Positions 35,670 through 48,100 of a DNA stretch of 64,000 nucleotides are shown piece after piece; positions within the stretch are counted from its first letter, which is position 1; each line of letters begins with the position of its first letter. The position numbers and the translations under genes are program-made. Under the pieces are notes generated by a model. That model worked only from the letters and a program-made list of their open reading frames with translations. It was not told where the DNA came from and searched no databases. The DNA is from Bilabrum cf. latius (lineage: Eukaryota; Bigyra: Bicosoecida; Bigyra; Bicosoecida): contig OZ237735.1 in NCBI GenBank assembly GCA_965178125.1, positions 682,001 to 746,000 on the forward strand. Direction: 5' to 3'.

Positions 35670-38600
35670 TCAGTACTCGGTGTCCACCGTAACCTCGAAA
35701 GGGAGGCTTGACATGCCAAGAGGCTACAGTTCTCCGCGACCGAAACCGGCAATCGAACCCCCATCGCCCTGGTTCAAATGCTGGGACCGATCCGCTTGCT
35801 CGGGCCCGCTGCTGGCGGGGTCGTCCGCCAGCTAAGACACGAGCCCGAGTCGCCTTGCCTGGGCTTGCCACCTCGTCGTCTCGCTGCTGCCATAGAGCCG
35901 AGCATGCAGCCGTCTCTGCTCCGCCGCGGCAGCTTCCTGCCTCGCGTTCCACCTCGCCTAGGCCAGTGTGAGGGTGCCCCCGTGCCTGCCAGTGCCAGTG
36001 GTGGCAAGGACCATCTCCTCGCCGTCACCGGCGCTCGCACTGACGGCGTCGGGCTGCACCGAATTTCTGGCGTGCTGCACACCTGCACGACCACCCCTGA
36101 CCCGGCGAGTTCTGAAGCTCGGGGTCTGCGCGGGCCGCTTGGGATAAGTCGGCATTCTCGGGACTGCCTTGGTGGAAGAGGACTGTGAGGAGGAGGCTCC
36201 TTCCGTGCCTCGGGGATTGCGGCGGAGCACTGGCTGCGCATGGGACCTGGACCTGGCAGCACTCTCTGCACCTGCACCTGCACCTGAGTGACTTGCCTGT
36301 GGCATTGAAGGACCTACCCTTGGGGGCCACCTGCCGCCGTGCAATGCGCTCAGCACTCGACCACCAGAAGCCGTGTTCGTGTCTCCTCCACCTTCACCCC
36401 CGTCTCGCGCGTATAGGGACACAGACCTCCGCCGCAGAGAAGACTTCCTCCCCGCGGCACCGCTACTGTCACCAGAGACATTGCCCGGCTGCTGCAACCG
36501 CTCCTGCTGCTGCCCTCTCGTGGACAACCCTGCCCCTGCCCCTGCCCCTGCCCCTGCCCCTGCCTCTTTCTGTGCATCCCCTGCAAGCTCGAAGCCCACT
36601 CGAGCCCCGTCAAGGCGCCCTTCCTCCGAGTCAGGCAGGGGCATGCGACCACCAGTGAGCAGCGCAGGCACGACCAGATCACTGCCCGGACCATCCTCGG
36701 CCAGCATCGCGTTTGATCTGCGACGCCCCTGCTTAAGCATGCCAACTTTGGATCGACTCTGCAGGCGGGAAGAGGCGGATCGGCTCTGCAAGGTGGGATC
36801 GGCAGCAATCGCCGACGCCGCATGCACCACTCGCTGCCGGCCACTGCGAGCACTGGATCCCCTGCTGCCCCCCACAGCACTCCCCGTGGAGCGGTGTGCC
36901 CTCCCAGCTTCCCGCCAGGCTCCAGGAGCGGCGCCCGCGAGACCTCCTCCTGTAATATCGTAGCCCTCGGCCTCCAGCGCAGCGTGCCCAAACATGGAAG
37001 AAGCTTCAGCGGTGGTCCAGTGCGACCTCGTCTTCTTGTCCACTGCCTGCACCTTGCGACGCAGCAGGGCGTTGCCTCGCCCCTCGGGCTGCAGCTTCAC
37101 TAGCGGGCGCCGGCCGTCCAATCGGTCCGTGCTCAGCATGCTGAAAATGCTGCCGCTCTTCAGGGCTAACCTCTTTTCGTCCAGCCCTTGTCGCGGTTGA
37201 GATCTGGCCAAGCTGCCTTGCCTGCGGCTCGTCCTCGACAGCCCGCCCTGCCCGTCCTAAAGAAGGCTGCGCTTCGGGGCAGCCCTGGCACTCAAACTGC
37301 CTGGCACAGCTCCGCTAGCTGCGGCTTCTTCCTGCCTGGTCCCTGGCATATGAGTTCGCGCCGACATTGGGGCTACTGGCACTGGCTCCTGCCTCGCACT
37401 GAAGCGGCCCAGTGTGGCCGCCCCGGCAGTTCCCCAGGTTTGATTCCGCTGGCTAGTGGCCTCTGAGGGCACCAAGTCAAGCAAGCTCGCCAGTTCGATG
37501 GTGTTTCGGGGCAGTACTACTTTCTTGGGCTTGTGGCCCGGCTTGGGACTGGGTCCTACGGGACTGCTGGATAGCTGGCGGGCAGACACTGAAAACGCAT
37601 GCGGTTGGCTCGATTGTCCTGCGCGCTCCCCAAGCTCGTGGCGCAGCCTGGCGCTCTCCTGTTCCAGGTGACGCACATCTTGCACCGCCCCCTCGCCAAG
37701 AACAAGCCCGATCTTATCTAGGCTAAGCCTTGGAACGGCATACTTGCTCTGCAGCTTTGCTGCCTTGCCGATCTTGCCCTCCAGGGATACTCCCATCGAC
37801 ACTGCCTCCAGGCCGCTCTTCTTCTTCTTGAGTTGCCGCAGGCGGTCTTTCTCCTCCGTCTCGAGCTACGCCTTGCTAGACTTGGCCCAGTACCGCGCCG
37901 CTGTCCGTAGCTGTTCCGCGCTAGGCACCCCGATCCCGGCCATGGCCCACCTGGCCTGGATGGTGGAGCTCTGCATGAGCGAGAGAGCAGCTGCCTGCGC
38001 CTCCGCTTCCTCCATCGTAGGTGGGTGCTCGTCGCGAGCTTCATCAGGATTGACCATTCGGATCAAGTTCTCTAGCTTCTCTTTGTACTCCCCTGTGATG
38101 TGCCTCTTCCGCTTGCCTCTGAGCTTCTCGTTGCCCTCATCATCATTGTTCGTGTCCTCGCCGGATGAGTCGGAGCTAAAGCTGTCGTCGCGGTAGTACT
38201 TGACACCCTGCCTCTTTGTCATCTTTGCGTGCTCTTGCTCGATCTGCTTGGACTCCCGATTGACTCGCCTTTCCAAGCTGCCGAGAACAGAGCCCAGCCG
38301 CTTTGGCTGCCGACGTGGAACAGCAAAGCTGGGTGTGCGAGGGGTCGACTTGGACCCATGCTTCAGCGGGCGGTACATGCTGCCGTTCTTTTGCATGCGG
38401 GGGCTAGGAGTACTGGGCACGTTCATGTTTCGGTGCGATGCTACCTGCTTCATACCGGCGTTGACGTCCCACTGAACGGTGCCAGGCACAGCAGACCCCG
38501 TCTAAGGGCGCGCCTGCAGCTGCACCAGGCCAGGCACCGCAACCACAGATGTCCCATTGCCCACAAATACGGGCCCCTCCCCGCGGTCCAAAGCCTCTCC

Positions 38601-41600
38601 CCCTTCGTTGTGCAGCAGATTTGTCTGCTGGAATTGATCCAGCAGCGCATCGCCAGCAGTGAGCTTGCTGGACGTCTTGGCCGCCGACATGAAGGGGCTT
38701 TTGGATGGACTAAAGCTGTGCATGGAGCCGAGCTTCCCCGTATCGGTCCCAGTTCGCATCGGAGATGCTTTTCCACCGCCTCCACTGCTACGGCTTGGAC
38801 CGTGGTCTCTCCTGCTGGAGGCTCCTCTCCGGAGCTGGGCCGGCGTCGGCAGCAGGTCCCTCTGTGACAGAGCCGATGTGATGGCCTCCCTCCGTCGCTT
38901 CGCTTCAGACACGCCTGAAGAGACCGCCACAACGGAATTCTACAGTTGCTGCATGCTCTTTCTCCTAGACAGCTCTCGCTGATCAAAGTGCTCCAGCTCC
39001 AAGTGCCTATCGTATCTGCTCTCGACCTCTCCGAGTGTGGATGGCACGACAAGCCCTAGCCTGGTCTTCAGCTTCGGGCGATACATGACCAGGTGGCCCT
39101 CACCGGCTACACTTTCGTCATACATTATAGCCTTCTTTTGCTTATCAGTGAGGCCTTCTCGCGCTGTCTTGGGACCTGCGCCGTCCACACTATCAAGCTC
39201 CAGAGCTGTGCGATGCGGGTGCTACATCTCGGCGCCCTAGCTGCCCTATTCTGTTGCAGCTGGTGCGCCTTCGTTGGCTGTATTCGCTACGGGCTTAAGG
39301 TCTGTACTGGTCAGGTTGCTCGGATCGTTAGAGTCTGCCAGCGAAGGGCCGGCAAACGGCCGCCGTGCGACGGGTGCAGCGATGTCTCGCTCTGCATGAA
39401 CCCCCCCTGCAGCTGGCTGGCTGTCCGCTGCTTCAGCAAGGCCCACTACACCCTTAGATGAACTGGAACCGCTGCTCTGCAAAGCAAGCAAATCGGTATT
39501 TTCATCGAAGGCGCCAACTTCGGAGCCGTCCAGGTCATCGTCGTCGTCATCATCGAGCCCCGAGGTAGGTCTATGCTTTACGCCGCTGCCCCCTAGCTGC
39601 GTACCAGACGAACTTGCACCATGCCCGGATGATTGATCATACATCCAAGGCTAAAGGCCAGCTTCGACCTCTTTTGTAATTCCAGTGTCTACTAGCACGT
39701 GGCCTAGTGATTTGAGCACCCCTTGCATGCCTGAAGATGCCTTGCCCAGGCTGGCCCTGCGGACGTGCCCGACGCGATCCGGCGACAGCTGCAGCTGCAA
39801 GCACGCAGCCGTGTTGAGCGAAGGGCCGGACTGTACCAACAACCCATGCCGCAGCAACGGAACAGATGGTCGAGGCGTACATTGATCGTCGGGCAAGCCG
39901 TCCAGTCTTCCGTAGTGCAGCAGTGCCCCAGCGATCCTGCTGGCTCTGGGGCCGCCCAGTGCTGCCACCAGCTCGTGCTGCACTAGGGCAGCCCCATGAA
40001 TACCCCGCACTACAGAAGACTCGAGCCCCTTCATAAGGATTGCGGCCGTCTTCTGACTATCGGATTTCTAGTCCTGGTCCGCCTTGTGCAGCAAGAGCAG
40101 CGGGTATCCCTTGGACTGGCCAAAGCTGGACCGTACTAACTCGTCAAGTACGACCGGTGCCTCGAACAGCTGCGCGCGACAGCCGCGCTTATTCTGCAGA
40201 CCGGCAGGCATCAGCTTGCTCAGAGCGTACCTCGACTCCCAGCCGGCCGATGGTGCCCTGCTGCTGCCGTCCGATGTAGAGCTGCTGTCAGTCGAGTCAC
40301 TGTCACTCCCAGAGTCAGTCGACTCGGCTACCGATCCATCACGCTCCCTGAAGCGCTTAAACGCAAGCTCTGGTGACTCGCATCCAAGCTCTGACTCAGA
40401 GATGACGTGAGCAAGGCCTTGCGTCAGAATGTGCCCCCCGAATACTTCAGGATCAGCCGCAAATCGGAGCAGGCGAGCTGCAAAGACAGACACTGCCTTT
40501 CTCTGCGCGGCATGCTTTCGATTCATCGCATCAATATCTTGATCGGATTGGACCTCGCTGGAGTAGTCCCCCCGGGGCGCAAGTGCAGCTGCCGCGATGG
40601 CGGCTACGAGCCCGTGCTCACACACGCTAGCCAGGATGCTGGACCTGTCAACGAGCTGCCTATCGGTAGCCTCTTTGTCCACGTCATCCATGAGCTTTTC
40701 CATCGCTGGACAGTCTCTCGAGCAGGCTAGCACCTGCTACTTTGACCATGCAGAGCAACGCTCCAATACTGCCGCAAGGTTTGGCCCGGACTGCTGCACC
40801 CGGGTTGCCGCGGCCCGCTCCATGCCGTCTGGATCAACTTGGCCACCACTGGCATCATCAGAAGCCTGTGTATAACTGCTTTCTACGCTCTAGTTCTTTG
40901 ATTGCTCTCTGGCAGCCTAAGCTGCCGTGTCTAATGCTTTTGCCTGCTGGCACAGCTGCCAAATCCTCGCCCTAGCCAAGATCCGACGGATCGCCTCCAG
41001 GCAAGCCGTCTAGCACGTCAATGGGACCGACCCCGCCCTATCCACCGCCTCTCGATGCGATTCCATGTGTACAATTGCATCTTCATCCGGGAGCGACACG
41101 AGAGAAGGCATTTCCAGCGACTCTGTGACGCTGCCGCTTGGCCCAACAATCGTGCCAGAGACACTCGCAACTTCACTGGCAGACGTACTGGCAGACTGCA
41201 ATATGCGCGTGTCAGCTGAGGTCCAATCAGCGTCTAAAAATGAAGCAAATGGGTCATGGAATCTCGATGCGGAGCAGCCGTTTGTCGTGCTACTGATGCT
41301 ACCATCCATGAGCTGCGAACTAGCCTGCGCGTGCTCCAACCGATCGATAGCTTCATCGCCTAGCACCGTCACCGTTGCGAGATCCACAGCTTGCACGCTT
41401 CCGCGGGCCAAACCGCGCCGCAAGGCAGGAAATAGAACAGGCCACGCCCTTGAGTGGCTCGCCAGCGCGGGAATGCACCAAACTGCCGCAGCATACACGG
41501 CGTCAAGTGGCGGCGGCAGCCGAGGAGCCGGGACGGGCTGTTCTGAGCCAGCGAAGGCAGCAGCCATCCGAGTTGCCCGCGAGTCGCCAATCGCAGTTAG

Positions 41601-42875
41601 AGCGGACGCTGCCCTTGCGAGCCCAGGTAGCACCATGACAAAGCTCGGGAAAAGGTCGACGCAAGGCAACAGGGCGGCGGTCCGATGCGCGGTGGCGCTG
41701 TCAGCGACTGATGAAGCCTGCCCGTGCCGCTCTGGTTTGGCTTCTGCTGACGATAGAGTTGTCGCAGCCGAGCCGCGGGCTGTGTCGAGCAGTTTTCCAA
41801 TGCACCCGCTCGCACTCACCCACGCCGCCACGTTCCCTCGCATTCGAAGTACTCCTCCCAGCACCCGGCATGCTCTCTCGAACGCAACTGCTCTAGCCCC
41901 ATTGCGCGATTGACTCTCCTCGACCGTCTTCAGGATCAGCTGCTCTGCCTTGGCATGGCACTGCTCCACTGCCCTCCACCGCGACATGCCTGCTGCATCG
42001 ACGTTGCCCCTTTCCCGACCTGAGCGCCCCCCAGCAGGAGGGACTCCCGCCGCCTCCACAGTGCCGGCCTCGGGCGGATCCACGTCCGGCTTCCAGCGAG
42101 ACAAGACACGGCCAGCGGCTCGCAAACCGCCCTGCTCCGACACGCTATCAGCAGCAGGAGCACCTACCTCGGATACTAGCTCACACAGCAACGTCAGGCA
42201 AGCAAGGTCCACAAGGAGCGGGGAGGTCTGTGAGCCAGCCAGTCTGCTCAGAAACCCGACGAGGCGCTCCGAGAAGACCAGACTTGCCACGCTTTCGTTA
42301 TGGATCGTTGCGTTGGACCGCAGAAATACAACCATTGCCTACAATGCCTCTGCAGGGGGTATCGAGCTGGAACCACCATCCACAGCTCTTCGCAATCTTG
42401 CTTGGCTTGGTCGAGTGCTGGCCAGGCCGACTTGCTGCAACTTATCGTCATGTGCAAGGACAAACGCCTAGATTCTTGCAGCAATTTGGGCTACACCAGA
42501 ATCCCCGAATGCATCGGCAATGTCATCCCCGCGTTTCGAGTGGAATGCAGCGGCAACACCCCAATTCAGATTCGATACATCCGTTGCAGTTGCCGTGCTG
42601 GATTGCAGCAGCGACTAGGCTGCAAATCCACTCTTTGTCGATCGCTTGCTTGTCTAGTGCGTGCTCTTGAAGTAGTGACTAAGGGTGACGTTATCCTCCA
42701 CCTGCTTTGCGTGAAAATATCGAGCAATGTCCTCTCCAGGCACCTGCAAACTTCTAAGCAACAGCAGCCTGCGCTTCTTGGATCCACGTTCCCACGCTCC
42801 CCGAAAGTCAGCTGCTGCCTGCCTTGAGTTTCTAGCAAACCACCACCTTGGTGGGTGAAGGAAAGGATCAACCAT
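35670..42875 (-). CDS. Giant protein with helical-repeat-like N-terminal half, function unknown
   Basis: Read with TAG as Gln, one frame runs 7206 nt from ATG 42875 to TGA 35670-35672 (2401 residues) without intron, TAA or TGA, and with about 20 TAGs. Examples are 41010-41012, 40068-40070, 38940-38942, 37257-37259 and 35958-35960. The N-terminal 900 residues alternate amphipathic helices (LVFSERLVGFLSRLAG, LVDLACLTLLCELVSE, LLPCVDLFPSFVMVLPGLARA), suggesting an ARM/HEAT-type solenoid. The C-terminal 1200 are polar, basic and low-complexity. Whether this is one gene or two fused frames is untested, but no internal TAA/TGA splits it. Transcription is divergent from IFT74, with a shared GTCGCAA pair between them. 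Confidence 0.6.
39222..39248 (-). other. Cluster of three in-frame TAGs in nine codons
   Basis: Codons at 39246-39248, 39237-39239 and 39222-39224 are all TAG in the frame of the giant protein (EQGSQGAEMQ when read as Gln). Programmed readthrough of three stops in such a short span is very unlikely. Confidence 0.8.
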
Positions 42876-42922
42876 TTTTTCCCTGTGCAAAGAAGGATAG
42901 ACTAGCCCCAAGAGGAATCGGC

Positions 42923-42947
42923 GGTCGCAACCGGCGAACGGTCGCAA
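42923..42947. promoter_or_regulatory. Paired GTCGCAA motifs in a divergent promoter
   Basis: GGTCGCAA occurs twice, 17 bp apart, in the 249 bp between the starts of the giant protein (42875, minus) and IFT74 (43125, plus). Confidence 0.45.
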
Positions 42948-43124
42948 TTTCTAGAATGCTGTACAACTTTACCTTCGATTGAGTATCGCGACCTCTTGTA
43001 AGCTTCGTTTTGCTACGTTAGTGACGAAGGTTGCATGCATTTGGACCGGTAGCCTTTCATTCCACTTATCAGAGCCAATCCCTCCCGTGACCGTTGCACT
43101 CTTCCAACGATCTGCAGACTGAAC

Positions 43125-45091
43125 ATGTCCAGCTATAGACCACCGAGTGGCTATGGGAACCCACCTGGTGAGAAATGCCTACTTATTCATGATTTCACGT
43201 GCTTCGTCGCCTCGATAGATCCCGACTCGGGTGTTTTGCTTGAAATACGCGCAGGAACTGGCCGACTTGTTTCCGGACGGCTCGTATCTGGAGCTGCTGG
43301 CGGTGGATACAAGGGCGTTGGCTTATCTACTTAGGTTAAGGTATCGGATAGGCCAGTCACCAGAGGTGGTGTGGCCGGGATGGAGAGTAGACTGCAGAGC
43401 GCTGGCCCAGGGCGGCAAGTGTACGATTTGAGCTACTTTATCGGCCTTATCCGGCAGCGTTGCGGGGATCTCACGAAAGAGATCGCAAAGTTAGGTAGTG
43501 AAATTTAGAGAAGGAGCAGAGATGCCAAAACCATGGAATCGCTTGAACGGGAGTACGACGATCTCATCAACGAGGTACGCCAGCTAGAGGGCGAGCTTGC
43601 TGACTATAACCTCGCAATGGATAAGAGCAGGGCTGGTACCGACCCCTCGGAGCTCAAGGTGCACCAGATGAACTTGAAGGCGCGCAACGCTGTGAGACTG
43701 CGTAGCTTCCGCCAGATCACGTCTCCCATCGTCGTCTTTCCTGCACCTGTACCGACCCCCCCCCACCCCCCCCCTCCCAAGGATGTACTTAACCTAGCAT
43801 TTCGCAGGAAGAAGCTCGAGCAGTAGATGCTGTGTTTTTGGAGCGTAGGGAGCGGGAGGAGGGGATCAAGCGCGTTGAGGAAGCGATCGAGGCCCTGCAC
43901 AAGAAGGCCGAGGAGAGGCTGGCGTCGCTGCCCCCCGCTCTGCAGCAGGAGTACAGGCAGCTGCAAGACAACAACAAAAAGATGGAGCACCAGGTCACTC
44001 AGATGCAATCTGAGCTCGAGCGGATGAATCATGCCGTTTAGGAGGCAGAGCAGCAGCTCCGCAGCGACCGCAACCGCCAGGAGTTCGCAGGCCTGGAGCG
44101 CAAGCTCCACGTGTTCAAGCGGGAGCAGTCGGCACTTGAGGAACAGCGTCGCATCGCGGAGATGGACCCTGCAGAGGCTCGACAGAAGATCCTGCAGAAG
44201 GTGAAGCAGGACGTGGCAAGGATCCAGGCGGCCGAGGCCCAGATCGGCGAGCTGCAGCAGCAGCTTGAGCAGGACGAGCGGGCCGTGAAGGAGCTGGATG
44301 TGGCTGTTGAGCAGCGGCGCAACGGACAGGGCGATGGGGACAAGTACGAGGAGCTATACAAGCACGATGCAAAGATGACTGCAGTGCTAGACTCGTTCCC
44401 TGGTGCGAAGCAGAGGGAGATGGAAGCGCAGGGCAGGCACAGGGAGACGGTGGTGGCGCTGCTGGAGCACATGAGCGGAGAGATCGAGCGCGAGCACGCG
44501 ATGCCGACCAGAGAACAAGCCAAAGAGATGGCCAGCGACGTGGACGACAAGAAGCGCGAGCTGGGCGCCAGCAAGACCACCATGGAGCGGCTCCGAGAGG
44601 AGCTCAGGAAGAGGCAGAGCGAGCTGACCAAGATCACGACGCTCGACGAGAAAATCCAGCTCGAGTTGTCCTCGCTGCGGACCAAAATGACCACCATGAA
44701 GGCCGAGCTCGAGGTATTCGAGGACCTGGACGCGCTGCGGAAGCAGTCCGAGGCCACGACCGAGGACCTATCTGCTCGCAAGAGGGAGTACTCGGGCAAG
44801 CTGGAGGGGATCAACCCGGTCGTGGCGGAGGCTGCGCAGGAGTTCAGGAGGCTTGAGAAGGCCCTAGAGACCCACCCGAAAGCTAAAGAACTCGCAAGTG
44901 CGGAGAAAAGGGTCAAGCAGCTCGAGCAGCAGATCTTTGGGATGAAGGACTTCATCGCTAGCAAGGCCGTGGCGTGCGACTACTCCACCGTGAAGGCCGA
45001 GGTGCTCGGCCTCGCTTCCGAGGTGAATGAGCAGATTTGCAAGGTGCAGTCCGAGGTGAAATCGGCTGGGCTAGCCTCGGGCATGTATTAA
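43125..45091 (+). CDS. IFT74: Intraflagellar transport protein 74 (IFT-B core)
   Basis: IFT74 pairs with IFT81 in the IFT-B complex and helps carry tubulin into flagella, so this organism makes flagella. Three exons (43125-43167, 43255-43691, 43808-45091) give 587 residues, close to the usual 600. The introns are 87 and 116 bp, both GTGAGA..CGCAG, the second with a C-run before the acceptor. Family landmarks include RPPSGYG, VKVSDRPVTRGGVAGM, GPGRQVYDLSYFIGLIRQ, RQLEGELADYN and GMKDFIASK near the end. TAGs are at 43332-43334, 43506-43508 and 44039-44041. The first sits in ST-TAG-VKV, where human IFT74 has SSQIKV. It ends with TAA 45089-45091 and is convergent with the kinesin (70 bp). Confidence 0.96.
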
Positions 45092-45161
45092 CTCGATTAC
45101 GCGCAGAAATATATATCCTCTTTGTGCAACTGCAAGCTATCAGCAGGGTAGAATCTCCCAG

Positions 45162-48100
45162 TCACCCCTTAACCGTCCCGAGTGGGGTGCGCTTTTTGGC
45201 TCCCAATGTGCGCTTGACCGCCGATGCACCCCCGGCTACCTTGCCTGAAGGTGCTTTAGACCCAGCAATCCCCGGCCTCGTCGCGTCCCGAACTGAGCCT
45301 CGCGCCGACGCTGCACCGCTAGTCTGCTTGGCCTGCTTGCCGGCTGGCCGTCTTTGCACCACGCTGAGCCTAATGTTGGGCACTGAAGGTGGAGCCACGG
45401 CCCGTTTAGAGCTCGGAGCGGCTGCAGCTGCCCGTTTCTGCTGCCCAGCCCTGCCATTGCTGGCAACTCCAGCCGAGGGCTTGCCTCGCCTAGATGCAGC
45501 TGCAGAGGAGCTTGACTTGCGGATGCCCCCTGGCTGCTGTCGACCGCGTCCCGCCCCTCTGTCGCTGGCCTTCGATTTGACTGATGCGTCGCTGTCCGCC
45601 CCAGCTGCCTGCCCACTCAGCCGTGATCTTGGCCTCTGTTTTTTGACCGTCTTGGGCGGCGGTTTGGGGGCCTCGTCGTCTTCCCTCCAGTCGGAATCGC
45701 TCGAGTCGTCGTAGAAATCAGTGCCGCTCTCGCTTAGCTCACTCTCGCTGATCAACACGTAGTTCTTGCGACGGTTGCGACGCAGCGCCCTGTCACGAGC
45801 GGCGGTGCCAGCCTCGCTGTCACTGCTGTCAGATGAGTCGTGCCCTCGTGCTTGCGGTCGCTGCCTTCGAGCAGATTCCTTTGTGTGGTTCCTATCTTGG
45901 CTTCTGGCTGAAGAGGTCACTGAGGTCGTGTTCGCACCGCTACTCGCCTAGGAAGAAGAGGTTCTCGACGATGCCTTGCCCCGGCTTCTGATCGTGCCTG
46001 GTGCTGCCTTCGCTTTGCTGCCCCCAGCACGGCGCTAGGAACCCCCTGACCTCGAGGCAGCCCCTGGTCGCTTCTGCTAAGCCGTATCTGCATCGTGCTC
46101 TGTGCTAGATCCATCCCCTGCAGCTCTTCGTTCCTTGTACGCAGCAAGGGTAGCAGCTGCTTGCTCGGCCTGCTTCTTGGAGGCAGCTGCCTCAGCCTTG
46201 TACTTGGCAAGCTGTGTCTCCAAGCGACTGACCTTGTCATGAACGCCAGCAAGTTTCGCAATTTCGGTGCGCATTTCCTCCATCCGAGTGCTGGCTGCAG
46301 AGTCAGCATCCTGACCAGAAGCAGCTTCCTCGCTGCCATCCTCTTGCGATCTTCCGCCGCTCCCGCTGCTAGAGCTCGACTGTCCGGAAGAGAAGCCCAT
46401 GAATGCTACGAGCCTCTCCTCCGCCTCTCGGCTTGCATCGGCAGCCCGTGCTTCTGCGTCGAGCCGCTTGGAAACAGCTTCGTCTCTATCTTTCTGCGCC
46501 TCTTTCAACGCTTCCTTGGCTTCTGCTACCTGCTGCTCCGCTCTCGACGACGCCTTGTCCGCGTGCCAGACCGCTGCAGAGGCAACATCCAGCAGCCACC
46601 CCGCCACAGCACGCCCCTGCCGCACGTCTGCAATGCCCCGCTCCCAGCCAAACCCCTTGCAAGAACCTGAAAGCACCTTGATGCCTAGCTTGGACGTCTC
46701 CCGCAGCTTCGCCTGCGACGATGTCACCCCAGCCAGCTCTTGCGTAAGTTCCGCCACCTCTGCTTTGGCCCTGGAAACATCCGCCTCGGACGCTCCAATC
46801 TCTTGCATCTATCCCGCTGCCTGCGTCCTTGCTTTCAGCAGGCTTTCTCGGAGACCCTCGCACCCTTTCAGCGCGAGATGGGTGCGGATCTCGCCGGCAA
46901 TGCAGGCTGCCACCGCACCAGGCACCGCGCGCAGGTGCTTGCTGCGAACTGCAAGCACCTGCGCCGCCCCACCCTCCAGCCTGGGCGCAGCGCAAGACGT
47001 CAGCAAGGCGTTGTCATCCCGCAGCACTGTCTCGGCGCTTGCGTCTTGCTGATCAGAGCCCGCTGCGGCTGCTGCGGCCTTGGCCCCGATGCCACCCCCC
47101 ACGATGCCCTTGCCCTTCGCGCTGGCCGCTGCCCTCTTGCCCTAGATTGCCATGCGCTCCCTCTCCCTGAGCTTGCGCTGCGCCGCCATGAGGTCCTTGG
47201 TCTTCTGTCGGAGCGTAGCTCGCTGCCTGTCTGCCAGAGTGGCCAGCCTTGTCGCCTCCGCGGCGGTCTTGCGGTTCTCCTTCCTCAGCTCGCGCGCCTC
47301 CTTCTCGTACTGCTTGAGGCTGTCTCGGAACCGCTGTGTCTCCTGCTTCATGCGCCGAGTGACGCTTTGCCTAGCCTTGCGCAGCTGGGTCACCTCGCTG
47401 GTGAGCTGGGAGGACCTTGCCTCGGCCTTCTTCCGCAGCGCTTGCACTCTCCGCAGGTCCTTGGCCCTGCTCTGCAGCGACTTGATCTCTTCCTTCAGCT
47501 CGTTGATCCTGGCCGCCTGGCGAGGATCCGATGGTACCTTGAGCGCCTTCTTCGCCTTGCTCTTGCTCTTGCTCTTGCTCGAGCCCCTGCCTGCTGCATC
47601 AGGAGCGCTCGATGAGTCAGCAGCCTTGCCTTCGTCCTCCTCGCCAGCGCCCGCACCGCCTGCAGCGCAAGAGGAACTCTCCCCTTCCTCCGCGTCTTCC
47701 ACCTGGCAGGACTGCTCCAGGTGCCCAAGCTCCTCCTTGAGCTGCTTAATGCGCGCATTTACCTTGGACTGCTCCGCGGCTGCCTCGGCACCTACTACAC
47801 CCATCCCAGCCGAGCTGGTTGACGTCGCTTTGAGCTGGCTCTCCTTTGCCTCCAGGGCCCGCCCGATGGCAGACAACTCCGACCGTAGCCTAGCCTGCTG
47901 CCCTGAATGCTACTGCACAAGCTCCGCCGCGATGCCGTCAAATGCTTCGTCGAGAAAGCTCATGGCCGCTTCATCCGATACCTTGGCGCACATCGGCTTC
48001 GGGACTGCCGCCTTGCCGTCAGCTGCGCAAGTGCTTGCGGCGGCTGCAGCCTGCACCGCCTGAGCACTGCCGCCTGCTGCGGCTTTGGATGGCGACGGCT

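Noticed and set aside
35700-35800. tRNA-like GGGGGTTCGATTGCC stretch on the minus strand
   Set aside because: No matching acceptor stem or anticodon arm could be folded around it, and it lies inside the C-terminal coding region of the giant protein.
42923-42947. GTCGCAA pairs as an RFX X-box controlling flagellar genes
   Set aside because: The sequence does not fit the X-box consensus well, and the motif also precedes genes with no flagellar role.
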